Source: Castanea sativa (Eukaryota > Streptophyta > Magnoliopsida > Fagales > Fagaceae). Taken from it: a DNA stretch of 64,000 bases. Location of the stretch: the NCBI RefSeq assembly GCF_040712315.1, contig NC_134016.1, forward strand, positions 21,186,390 to 21,250,389, in the 5' to 3' direction. The notes beneath the pieces were generated by a model. That model worked only from the letters and a program-made list of their open reading frames with translations. It had not been told where the DNA came from and did not search any database. Of the stretch, positions 47,177 to 57,832 are shown in pieces. Position 1 is the first letter of the stretch; every line of letters begins with the position of its first letter. Position numbers and translations under genes: made by a program.

Positions 47177-47341
47177 TCAAAAGGCAACACCACAGTATGC
47201 CTTGATTGTACACAGATGCCTTTGGCCTTCATCAATGCTGTAGAAATGAAGAAATCCTTGATGATCAAAATGGCTTAAATTGTAGTGGGTTTTCATACTA
47301 GCTCTTTTGGTGTTTGAATTGTCCCGCTATTGAATGAGAAC
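47177..47341 (-). pseudogene. Dioxygenase gene remnant, exon 3 end, copy B
   Basis: This matches the last ~165 bp of the dioxygenase pseudogene at 12543, from the stop codon upward, and ends exactly where an LTR begins at 47342. It has a 5-bp loss and a one-base gain relative to copy A, so its frame is broken. Exons 1 and 2 and the promoter are absent from copy B. Confidence 0.88.
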
Positions 47342-48421
47342 CGATAGGCCAAGAATGTATTGACCACTTATAATGAATTAACCAATTAATTAGCCAAATG
47401 AATTAATTAGGTTTAATTACATGCAATGAGCGTGGTAGCACAAAGAAATCACCAAATAACTAAATGCAGCAGAAATTAAATTTGACACGGTGATTTTTTT
47501 TATGAATGAAGAAAACCTCCGAGGCAAAAACTCCACCGGGTGATTTTAAGATCACCACTCTTGAGAATTCACTATTATCACAACAAGCAGTTACAAGTAA
47601 AGAAATCCCAGTACCTTATACCAACCTACAGTTGAACCCTTACCCCAATACACAATTGGACTTGTTCTATAGTGACAATCTCTCCTTTTCAATGCACATC
47701 TCCAAGTACATGACTAACCAATCGATGTGCGGATCCTAGTACGTGGCTTACTCCTTTGCATAAATCCCGGTACATGATTAACTCCTTTACACGAATCCCA
47801 GTACGTCACTCACTCACCAACATGAGGAAGAAGAATGTTAGCTGCAAAGTTCTTCACTTCATCACATGATGAAGATCAAGAAGCACTTGGTTACAAAACC
47901 CTAAGGCACAAAGACGCAGCAGCTTCTTTCAGAGAGAATTAGGCATTGGTCACCTTTTGAATGTGTTCTCCTTGTATTCTCTTATGTGATTGCCTTTAAA
48001 ATAAGCCTTATCTAGAGTTGTGAGAAAAGAAACCCTACACATACATGTTAGCATGGGCCGAAAATCAAATCTGAAAATCTGAATTTTCATAATTCTTGAT
48101 AGATATAGTATCTGTCAGCAGTTGTCAAGACCTCGATAGATAGAATCTGTCGAGAGCTGTCGAGACTCATTAAACCTCGATAGATAGCTATCTGTCAAGA
48201 GCTGTCGGGAATCTGTCCAGCTTTAATGAACATCCCTTCTTCACTTGATTCTTGGACAGATTTGCATGGTTTTAACACTAGAACTTTTAACCTTGTTTCT
48301 TGAAGCATTAAACACATCCTAGATCTACCCAATTACAAGTAAAGTGCGTTTTTTCAAAAGATTAGCCAATTACATAAAATATTAACATATGTTCCTAACA
48401 TGAATCACATATGTCCTAACA
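47342..48421 (-). mobile_element. 3' LTR of the second copia-type element
   Basis: It matches 15222-16245. AATCCCAGTACGTCACT-type repeats occur three or more times (47715-47815), and CTCGATAGATAG/CTATCTGTC motifs lie at 48095-48215. Confidence 0.88.
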
Positions 48422-49000
48422 ATCTCCCCCTTTGGCAATCAATGAAAAAACCACAACAAATAAATGAACATATGAGAGAAGTCAAAAATCACTCAACTCA
48501 TATTCACTTGTTAAGTACAATAAAATCTATTCTAACACAAACTCTTAAAAAACTTTGCAAGAAGAGAGTTCATAGCAAGAAGACTTTGACAACCTGTATT
48601 TCTAAACCACTTTGAACAAAACTCATCAAGGTATCTTAGTGTGAGATAGAGATAAAAGATTGCATACAATAAATAAGAAGCATGTGCATAAAGAGAGAAA
48701 AGAAACAACACATGAAGAGATAGGTGAATAAACTACAATAACAACCTCAACTGTATATATATCATCAACAAGTACAAGGTTTGCTATCACATAGTGATCA
48801 CAAGATCAAAGGTACATGAACAATGTATCTAAAATAGAAAGAAAAGAAAAAGATACAAAAGTCCTCACTACACCCCTCAAAATATAAACACTCCTCCTAA
48901 AAAAAATCTCCTAACTACTAACACTCCCCCTATGTATATGACTACTCTCACATTCAAAACTACTCCCCCTTTTTGTCACGAGTGACAAAAGATAAGTACA

Positions 49001-50162
49001 TCAAGTAGACATCTCATCATTGCTGAAAGAGCTAGCACCATCATCCTCAGCATCAGTAGCATCAGCATCATCATCGTCGTCCTCATCCTTAGAAGTCTCT
49101 AGAGATGGAGAAGGAGAAGCAACGAAGTCACCAAGGCGAGCCAATATTCATCTTGCAATACGACCAACACGGGTGTTCACTTGACACAACTCATCATTGA
49201 GAGTGTCGAGGCGAGCATCCATGCGCACAAGCTGTGCCATGATGTCCTTAAGAGACACACCGCCCGTAGAAGAAGAGGGAGCGGATGTGGATGGAGCTGT
49301 AGAAGTTGGAGGAATGCAGTCCCGGGCCATCTCGATCGTAACTGCGCCTTGCTCCATTTAACGGTAGTAGCTTCTATGGCACACATGATGTAGAACTGTT
49401 CAGAAACGGGAAAGGAGACAGAAAAATGGCAAAGAATCCTCGTGATAGATGAAGGAAAAATGAGCTTATCACGGGTCGCCGTATCCCTATAGACATCTAT
49501 GAAGGATAGAATGATATGACAGGGGAAGTCTATAGTGAGATGCTCTAAGAGGAAAAGCAAAAATCGAGCACAGGGCTCTGTAATGGAGTTATAGTGAGAC
49601 AGAGGATACAAAACAAAAGTCTTCACCATGTCAATGAACCTCGGACCTTTAGCAAAGGCTGAGCAAGGGGTGTACTGACTATCACCCCAATTAGAGGGAT
49701 GCTCACAAAAAGCAGACATGAACTCGTCTTTAGACACAGTCTTAAGACGATCATAGCCGGGGTAGTCAGGATGCGCTACCCTCAAGACATGGAGCACGTC
49801 GGATACAATATCCATAGTGACCACGATGCGCGTACCTCGAACATGAGTAACAAAAAGAGGTACTGAATAATCAAAACCGTGCATGTTGGAGTAGAACTCA
49901 TGTATGATCACTGATGGACAAGTGACTGGGACGCCACACAGTGACTCCCAACCCCTACTATGAATGATAGTGGGTAAGTCAGTATCAGAAAAGTCCAATA
50001 TAATGACTTGGCATTCCGAATGAATGCGTCGTCTAGAAAAGTTCTCTGAAATGTCCTGTCGGGCTTTATCATCACGGAACCGAATGTGGGAAGTTGTAGG
50101 ATCAGAAGAGGAAGCCCCGAAATGAAAAGGGTTGACGGAGTAGATTTTCGTTTAGGTGCCAT
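49001..50162 (-). pseudogene. Plant transposon protein (Transposase_32-like), longer copy B
   Basis: The start MAPKRKSTPS at 50162 follows a GA run. After a frameshift around codon 11 the frame gives DPTTSHIRFRDDKAR, FSDTDLPTIIHSRGWESL, VPLFVTHVRGTRIVVT, HPDYPGYDRLKTVSKDEFM, FVLYPLSHYNSITEP and IDFPCHIILSFIDVYRDT. A second shift near 49335 leads to a Ser/Pro/Thr linker and MDARLDTLNDELCQVNTRVGRIAR, a heptad-like segment. A TGA follows, then the acidic tail (Asp runs) ends with MST at 49001. The family is known only as a putative plant transposon protein; its role is not established. This copy keeps the ~60 codons lost from 16827-17805 and so shows the full domain. Confidence 0.72.
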
Positions 50163-50754
50163 AGAGCAACTAACCGAAAGATGGAGAGAGAGAGAGAGAC
50201 AAAGACGCAGAAAAGTACCAACACAGATCAATATATAAGAATATAAAGACTTGAAGGTATGTTTGCATGAAAATGTCTGAACATGTGACATGCAAAAGTA
50301 AAAACATCATGAGCTCAGCCCAATCCAAACCTACCAGCACACAACATTTGCAACAAAGTAAACACACATCTAAAATACATGAAACATTGTTATAATGCAA
50401 ATGTGATGCAATGCATGACACTTTAAAGATATTTTCACAAAGCCCATCCCAAAAATTTCACAAAAACTTCACCAATTTCGGAAACCCCCAAAAAATTTTC
50501 AAAACCCCAAAACCTAGGTCAAAACGTGTGAAATGCATGAAGAATGAGAGATAAAGATATCATACCAAGTTATTTAAGACAAGAAATTGCTGAAAAACAC
50601 GTGGGTTGAAGGTCTTGAGTGAGAAGATTGTGTTTGGGAGGTAAAATGACTGAAAACAATTGAGAGAGATCGAGGAGAAATAAAGAAAAGTCGCGTGGAT
50701 CCTATTTATAGACTCTTATAATTCTCAACAGGCCGAGAGGTGTCAAGCTTTAAA

Positions 50755-52166
50755 TGTTAAGATTAGTGTCCTTAAATCCTATTGTATGATGTTATGTATG
50801 ATATTATGTATGACTTAATATTGTAATTAATAAAGTTGTTTTATTATTATCTAAAATAATGGTAACATGAATATTGAGACATTATCATATAGTCTATGAG
50901 ATGCATAGTATGTGATTTATGTGATTTAGTCACAGAAGATATAAGTCACAAGTTCTTCGTAAACTCAGAATTTATAGTTCGTAGTCGGTGATGAAATTGG
51001 GCATTTCATCTGCGAAGACTATAACGTATCAACTAAGATGATTTGTCTTGATTATGGAAGTGGAGACTTCTAGTTGATATGTTGATATATTTTAAAAGTT
51101 AAAACATATTGAACTAGACCGCTGTGAGATTTATTATTCTCCTAACGACTGTCAAATGAATAATAAATCTCATGACTTCTATTTGCATGAACTCTTAATC
51201 CTGAGAGAATAATGGACCTAATCATGACGTGTAGGTTGCTTTGATATATCAAAAGTGAGTAACGGTCAAAACCTCAGTATGTTGGGCAACCACATTTAGT
51301 ATTGATGAAACATATATTTTCAAGATGGAATTCATAGTCTCTTGATGGAATTCATAGTCTCTTGATGGAGATATAAAATATTCCCTTGAGATAAGTTTAA
51401 TGGGATCAGTTATTCAGAGAGTTAGGCCTAACCACTTTGGTAAGAAATTACTAAAGTATATATTTATGAAATTGGATTTCATAAATATGTGATGAATAAC
51501 TTTAAAGGATTAAACCGGGTACTCAAGGATAAGATGTAGCAATTTACAAAGTGGTAGTCTACATTCATGACTTTGTGTTACTATGAATATTTTATGAAGG
51601 GGTTGCATGTATAATAAAGTCTTGGGGTATAATTTATTAATAAGACCTAGAGTGCAATTATATTTATATAATGGTATTAAATATAATTAATGGTAACTTT
51701 GGACTTGTCAAGAGTTGACGGAAAAGCCCAAGGCCCATTGGAGCTAGTGTCTTATTGGTCCCTTTTGGTCTCACTCTAAGCCACACACTAAAGCCCAATT
51801 GGAAATGCCTAATAGGCCAGCCCAATTAGATAATCAGTTAGTTATAAAGGGAGAAACATACAGAATTTTTATTAGTGATATAAGAAATGATGTGTATGTG
51901 AGAATGAGACACACTTTCATTCTCTCTTTGAAAACTGATTGAGAGACCACACATCTTGGGCGTAAAGTGGAATTGGAGTGAAGATTAAAAGTGTTCCCAA
52001 ATGCTTCTAATCTTTGTTTTGAATCTCTCCACACCAAGGTACGCTATCTTGTTCTTAAATTCTGAAATTTACATAGTGCGTGTTATCAATCATGAATGAA
52101 ATAGATCCTTATTTGTTGCTTCCGCTGTGTGTTTTGTATGAGATACATAACCAATTTTTTCCAACA
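50755..52166 (+). mobile_element. Solo LTR with perfect duplication (TTAAA)
   Basis: Termini TGTTAAGATTAG and TTTTTTCCAACA are flanked by TTAAA (50750-50754 and 52167-52171). It matches 43766-45170 in the opposite orientation. A TTATAAAGGGAG box is near 51843. A short tandem repeat of ATTCATAGTCTCTTGATGGA is at about 51328-51370. It is nested in the copia-type element. Confidence 0.93.
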
Positions 52167-53796
52167 TTAAAGGCTTGAAGAGATACAGCTATCGAGCAGC
52201 TATCTAGAGGAGTCCACAGCACAAGGGGCTCGATGGATCGAGGAGCTATGGAGCATCTATCAAGGAGATAGAAACTTTCTTGATAGATCAAGGAGCTATC
52301 AAGAAGCTATCGAGATTGCAATGAAAAGAAGCTGAAGAGCTCGATAGATAGTCTAGCTGTCGAGATTGCTTAAAAACAGTTTTCAAAGAAGAGAAAAACA
52401 CAGACATAAATGCGATCAAACATGCAACTCAACCAAGGATCCAACCAACATTTTAATCTCTCAAAACATCTCTCAATCAAGAAAAATGTCAAGCATTTAG
52501 ATCCAGAACACACACACACACACACACTAAACACGTCTAACCAATTTTATATTTCAAAAAAAAGTCAAGACAGTTTATTGAACATACATTAACATAAGTA
52601 AACCTTGTGATGGCCAAATCACATTGTACCTGCACATGTATCAAAAGTAGCAAAGAATATTGGGTGTTGTGTGTGAAAAACATTGCAAGATTGCATAAGT
52701 GTCTACATGTTATGACGATTTGAGATATGAGTAAATCAATTTAACTCACACACTATCATAACTGATTGATGGAGACTATTACCTTCGAGGTACATCTTAT
52801 AACTCCCACATTTCCTAGAATACACACTTGCAATCATGTTTTAAAGCATTTTGTTTCTTTTGCTTTAATTTTTCTTTACATATTTTTCTTTAATTAAAAA
52901 TATCATGCATGGGCATATAAGAGAGAGAGAGAGAGAGAAAAGAAATAACCAATTATGTTAAGCTTTTTGACATTGCACTTTTGCTATGCCGAAGCATACC
53001 GATGTCATTTCATGATTGGCGGGCAACAGTGGTGAGATGGTTATTTATGCCATTCTCTTAGGATTTTTTAGTCCTTCCCGTCAAAAAGAGTGATACGAGT
53101 GTTAAGTACAAGAGATAACTTAATCTTACTCATCAAAAACAAGAGCCACAAAGCTCACTTGCTTAGTTGTGCATAAAGATGCTCATCTAAGCTACAAGAG
53201 ATATAAAGTTAAGAAAACTTTGTTTCATTGGCCATTCAAGGTACACAAGTACCAATGTACACAAACACATACTATTTTTGTATTTTTTTATTTTTTTTTA
53301 TTTTGAAAAACAGACAAAATAAAGACTAAAAGGTGCGTGGGATGTAGGGTTTTGTTTTCAAAGTCAAAACAAATAAATAAATATTGCTTTATTTTAAGAT
53401 TCTCATGTATAAGGTACCAGTTATCTTATAACAACATTTGTACCTAGGGATAGATGGCAATGGGGCAAGGCGGGGCCGAAAGACCGGATTTTCACCCCTA
53501 ACTCATGTTGCTTTGTCTTACTTTGTACCCACCCCGGCCCTAATGGCGGGGTGACATGCCTTGCCCCATCCCTACTCCTTGGGGCTTCGGGGGACCCTGC
53601 CCCTCTATCGATACTGTTTTTTGTCCGACCCCAATTACTGCATAAAAATAATGCCTTAAAGCTTAGAAAAGGATCAAAACCATGATTTTGAAAGCCAAAA
53701 GTGGGGAATAAATTAAAATTAACATAATTTACCCCAATCGGAAGATGATGCAAAAATGTGAAGTCCATGCATAAGCTATCACACTTAGAGGCGATG

Positions 53797-55540
53797 ATTT
53801 TTTTTTTTTTTTATACAAAACGATACTAGGCTTTATTCAATCAATATCACGCTGTACAATGGGAAAGAGAAAAGAGGGGCATTCTTCTAACCAAACAATA
53901 GCCTCCTCATTCTCTTTTGCAACACTAGCTAGAACTAAACCAATACGGTTACATTTTAAAGGAACAGAAACAAAAGATATACTACCAAATTGTTCACATA
54001 TAAGCTTAATATCCTCCAAAATACAAGCCACTTCTAGAGTGTAGATGCTATCTGAATTAATGAAGTCCACTAGCTCAACAAAGTTACTTTCAACAATGAC
54101 CTTGGAAAAGCAAGTGTTTTGACAAAACAAAAGAGCCTTGCGCATGACAGCAGCTGCTGTCTAAAGAGAATGCAGCTTCTTCTTGACACGCTCACAAGAT
54201 GCTGCCAAAACTTCCCCTTCTAAATTATGAATTATAAAACCCACACCAACCAAAGATTTAGACCTAGATTGTGAGAAAGCAAGGTTTGATTTGAAAACTG
54301 AATCTGAAGGAGGAGGAGACCATTTCCTGTCAGGTGCTCTCGGTAACCTAGAACCAATCTTATTAACCTCCATGAACTCCATCACATACACTGAAGCTCG
54401 AGACCACAAACCATCTGAACAAGGAGTTTTGTTTTTCCAAAGATTAATTTGTTCCGACAGTTCCATATCATCCAAAATGCCACACACCAAATTTCAAACT
54501 CTAGAGAGAGCAACTTGTGTATGGCAGCATCCATGATATCCATAAACTGGGTATGCAAGGGAAAATTGAAAGAGTTCCTAAAAGGAGCTTGAAACCAAAC
54601 GGCTTAAGCAAAGGAACATTTCCAAAGTAGATGACTACAAGATTCCGCGGCATCGAAGCAAAGCACACAGGAGAAAGAGCTAGAGATACGTCTATCAAAA
54701 AGCTCAGTACGAAGAGGAAGACTGTCAGTACAAGCTCTCCAAATGAAAGATTTGATCTTCAGAGGGAACAATGAAGACCAGATGCTATTCCAAAAAGAAT
54801 GCCTATGACCAGAATATGAAGAAGATGCCAAGTTTCCATAGGAAGCATTCTCCAACTCCCTTTGAAGAAAATAGGCGATACGAACTGTGAAATTTCTAGC
54901 CTTATTTTTTATCCAAAGCAACGAGTCAGGGGGAAATCTAAAATTCAAGGGGATAGATTTAATGATGTTAGCTTCAAAGGGATAGAAAACATAATCAATC
55001 AAGGTCCCTTTCCATCTCAACTGAAAGGAAGACGTGTCAATAAGATCTGCAACTCTAGCTTCTGCAGGAAGAATAGTTCGAGGTGAAATGACTTTCTGAT
55101 TAAAGGCCATAGGCAGCCCCTTATCTTGCCATATATTGATCTTAGTTCCACTCCCCACCCTCCAACAACTTCCTTGAATTAAGAGAGTCCGACTCTGAGC
55201 AATACTCCTCCAAGCATAAGAAGAATGAGATGGGATTGGCGCATCCAAGAATGAAACATCTAAGAAGTATTTGGACTTAAACACTTTATAAAATAAAGAA
55301 TCTTGACAGTATAGAAGTCTCCACCCCTGTATAGCAAGTAAGGCCAGATTAAAACTTCTCAGATCACGAAAACCCAACCCACTATCCTTCTAAGAGAAAC
55401 AAAGTTGTTTCCAACTAAGCCAATGAAGTTTCTTTTCCTCCTGCTTTTGGCCCCACCAGAATTGCCCCATCATAGAGTTTATTTCATTATAGAATCCAGC
55501 TAGTAACATAAAGCAATTGATAGCATAAACCGGAATTGCT
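53797..55540 (-). mobile_element. L1-type LINE, 5'-truncated, minus strand
   Basis: The T run at 53799-53812 is the poly(A) tail on the minus strand. From the 5' side: the end of reverse transcriptase (MMGQFWWGQKQEEKKLHWLS, about 55400-55470), GLGFRDLRSFNLALLAIQGW, the zf-RVT linker (FPLKIKSFIWRACTDSLPLR and CVLCFDAAESCSHLLWKCSF, 54604-54780) and a RNase H-like domain (about 53837-54330). In the last, the first Asp (usual NFDGA) is lost and the usual H of NRVAH is changed, so the domain is inactive. Stops and frameshifts separate the blocks. The 5' truncation lies near 55540; no target duplication could be paired. Confidence 0.82.
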
Positions 55541-55739
55541 TACGCCAATTAAGGCACCTACCCTGGAAGGGCTTTTCAGTCCCCCAAGCACAAAACCTAC
55601 TACAATCTAACCACTATCCACCTATTTAGGATGTTTTTGACCACCTTGGAGCAAAGATTCCTCTGTTTTAGCACTCACCGTAGTGCGCGGTTGGTCCAGC
55701 AGCGAACCGGATTGTCAAAAATTCTCACTCCGCATCCGA
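55541..55739. other. Unassigned junction sequence
   Basis: No gene. The boundary between the LINE and the large gypsy-type element falls here but cannot be placed exactly. Confidence 0.35.
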
Positions 55740-56130
55740 CACTGCACAAATCATATACTAGGGCAGTTTATCTTTGTGCGTCTCGTTCAGCACTTACCAG
55801 CATTTGGCATGGTTTATGGAGTCGAGGCCATTTTCAACTAGTCTGCAGGCTTGGAACCCCGCAAAACCCTAAACTGGGGCAGTTTTATTTTGCGCAGTTC
55901 CGTCCACTTTATGCTAATCATTATTCAAGAATGGGTCCATCACTCCAGGAACCTTTCCTCTCATGTCAAAAATCGCACAAAACCTACACTGGGGCAGTTT
56001 TATTTTGCGCAGTTCCCTCTACCTAACCCAATACGCCAGAATGGGTCCGTCCTGCTAAGGATGTGTCCTTCATGTCAAGAATTGCATGAAACCCTAAACT
56101 TAGGCAGTTTATTTCATGCGATCACTCCAT
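55740..56130. repeat. Tandem repeat, ~110-bp unit
   Basis: AAACTGGGGCAGTTTTATTTT and its variants recur near 55752, 55867, 55983 and 56090, each followed by GCGCAGTTCC-like sequence and an AGAATGGGTCC block. Confidence 0.8.
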
Positions 56131-56179
56131 TCTCTCTCCCTCAGCGGGACAATCATTGTCAAAATTCACTGATAAACCT

Positions 56180-57640
56180 GTGAAACCGCGGTGCAATATG
56201 AATGAGTGTGACACAAGCCGATTCGAAACCTCCATCTGTGACAAAAATGTGAAAATGCATACATACAACAGCAGCCCTTTTAAAGGCAACATCTAGAATT
56301 GTACATGTAAGTCCTATCCAGAGGCATTGTTTCATGCATACAGGATCAGCCCTTGTAAAGGCGACATCCAAAATTGTACAGGTAAGTCCTACCTAGAGAC
56401 ATTGTCTTTCATATACATCAGCAGCCCTCTCAAAGGCGATTTTCCAGAACTATCCATGTAAGTCCTACTTAGAGGCATTGCTTTGCATGCATATCAGCAG
56501 CCTTCTCAAAGGCACTTTTCCTAAAGTCATACATCAACAGCCCTCTCAAAGCCAATATCCTGAATCATACATATAAGTCCTAATCAAAGGCATTGTTTCT
56601 CCTACATCAGCAGCCCTCTTAAAGGCAACATTTCTATGTTAACAGCCCTCTCAAAGGCAATGGTTCTATGTCAGCAGCCCTTTTAAAGGCGATATCTAGA
56701 ATTATGCATGTAAGTCCTAAGCAAAGGCATCACTTTGCATGCATATCAGCAGCCCTCTCAAAGGCACTTTTCCTAAAATCTCACATCAATAGCCCTCTTT
56801 AAAGCGATATCCCTAATCATACATATAAGTCCTAATCAGAGGCATTGTTTCTCCTACATCGGCAGCCCTCTTAAAGGAGACATTTCTTTGTCAGAAACCC
56901 TCTCAAAGGCGATGTTTCTATGTCTACAACCCTCTCAAAGGTGGTTTCCAGAACTATGCATATAAGTCCTGACCACAAACATTGTTTTTCACACTTTTCA
57001 ACAACCCTCTTAAAGGCGACGTTTCTATGGTAGCAGCCCTATCAAAAGCGATGTTTCTATGTCTACAGCCTTCTCAAAGGCGATTTTCTAGAGTTATGCA
57101 TGTAAGTCCTACCCAGAGGCATTGTTTTTCACACTCGTTAGCAGCCCTCTTAAAGGCGACGTTTCTATGTCAACAACCCTCTCAAAGGTGATGTTTCTAC
57201 GTCTACAACCCTCTTAAAGGAAGTTTTCAGAACTATGCATGTAAGTCTTGACCAGAGGCATCGTTTTTCACACTCATCAGCAGCCCTCTTAAACGCAACG
57301 TTTCAATGCCAGCAGCCCTCTCAAAGGCAATGTTTCTATGTCTATAGCCCTTTCAAAGACAGTTTTCTAGAGTCAAACATATAAGTCCTAATGAAAGGCA
57401 TTGTTCCTCTTACATTTGGCAGCCCTCTCAAACGCGATGTTTCTATGTCAGCAGCTCTCTCAAAGGCAATTTTCTAGAGTTGAACGTATAAGTCCTACTC
57501 AGAGGCATTACACACACAATGGCAGCCCTTTCAAAGGCACTTTTCTTAAAAGTCATACATCAACCCTCTTAAAGGTAGTTTCCAAAATCATGCATATAAT
57601 TCCTAACAATAGGCATTGTTTTATACATACATCATGAAGC
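56180..57640. repeat. Minisatellite of CAGCCCTCTCAAAGGCGA units
   Basis: Around thirty or more copies of CAGCCCTCTCAAAGGCGAT occur roughly every 30-35 bp, grouped with ATGTAAGTCCTACCCAGAGG and CATTGTTTTTCACAC into longer composite units. 57640-57830 is non-coding with looser repeats (AGGCCCACTGTGGTGCAAT). Confidence 0.9.
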
Positions 57641-57832
57641 AAAGAAAGGATATCATACATCAAGGCCCACTGTGGTGCAATATAATACACACATGTCTAG
57701 GCCTGTTAAGAGGCAATACAGTATATACATACATTGTTGGCCCACCATGGGGCAATGTCTACAATATACATGAAAAATACATACATGCCCACGTAGGGGC
57801 TACATCATGCTACAACAACTAAAAAGCTAAGC

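Larger units (their letters stand above)
47342..53322 (-). mobile_element. Truncated copia-type pol-less element, second copy
   Basis: It has the 3' LTR (47342-48421), polypurine tract, accessory transposon-protein ORF (49001-50162) and non-coding interior in the same order as 15222-30287, but it stops at about 53322 before gag and lacks the 5' LTR. The outer limit CGATAGGCC equals the LTR end with one base changed, so insertion was normal and a later deletion removed the other end together with the neighbouring host sequence. A solo LTR is nested at 50755-52166. Stretches 48440-49000 and 50203-50754 are non-coding. Confidence 0.85.
43493..53762. repeat. Duplicated segment, copy B
   Basis: It matches copy A (10568-15012) in the same orientation, but carries a solo LTR (43766-45170), an extra ~420-bp stretch (46366-46788) with no recognisable gene, and a retroelement (47342-53322) in place of A 12720-14577. 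53323-53762 is the right-hand part of the similarity. Confidence 0.85.

Noticed and set aside
55631..56183. 131- and 110-codon plus-strand frames as genes
   Set aside because: They cross a 110-bp tandem repeat and the peptides repeat with it; no family resemblance.
56180..57640. Regular short repeats looking like a CRISPR array
   Set aside because: Repeats are degenerate and composite, spacers are repeats too, and the DNA is from a plant nucleus.
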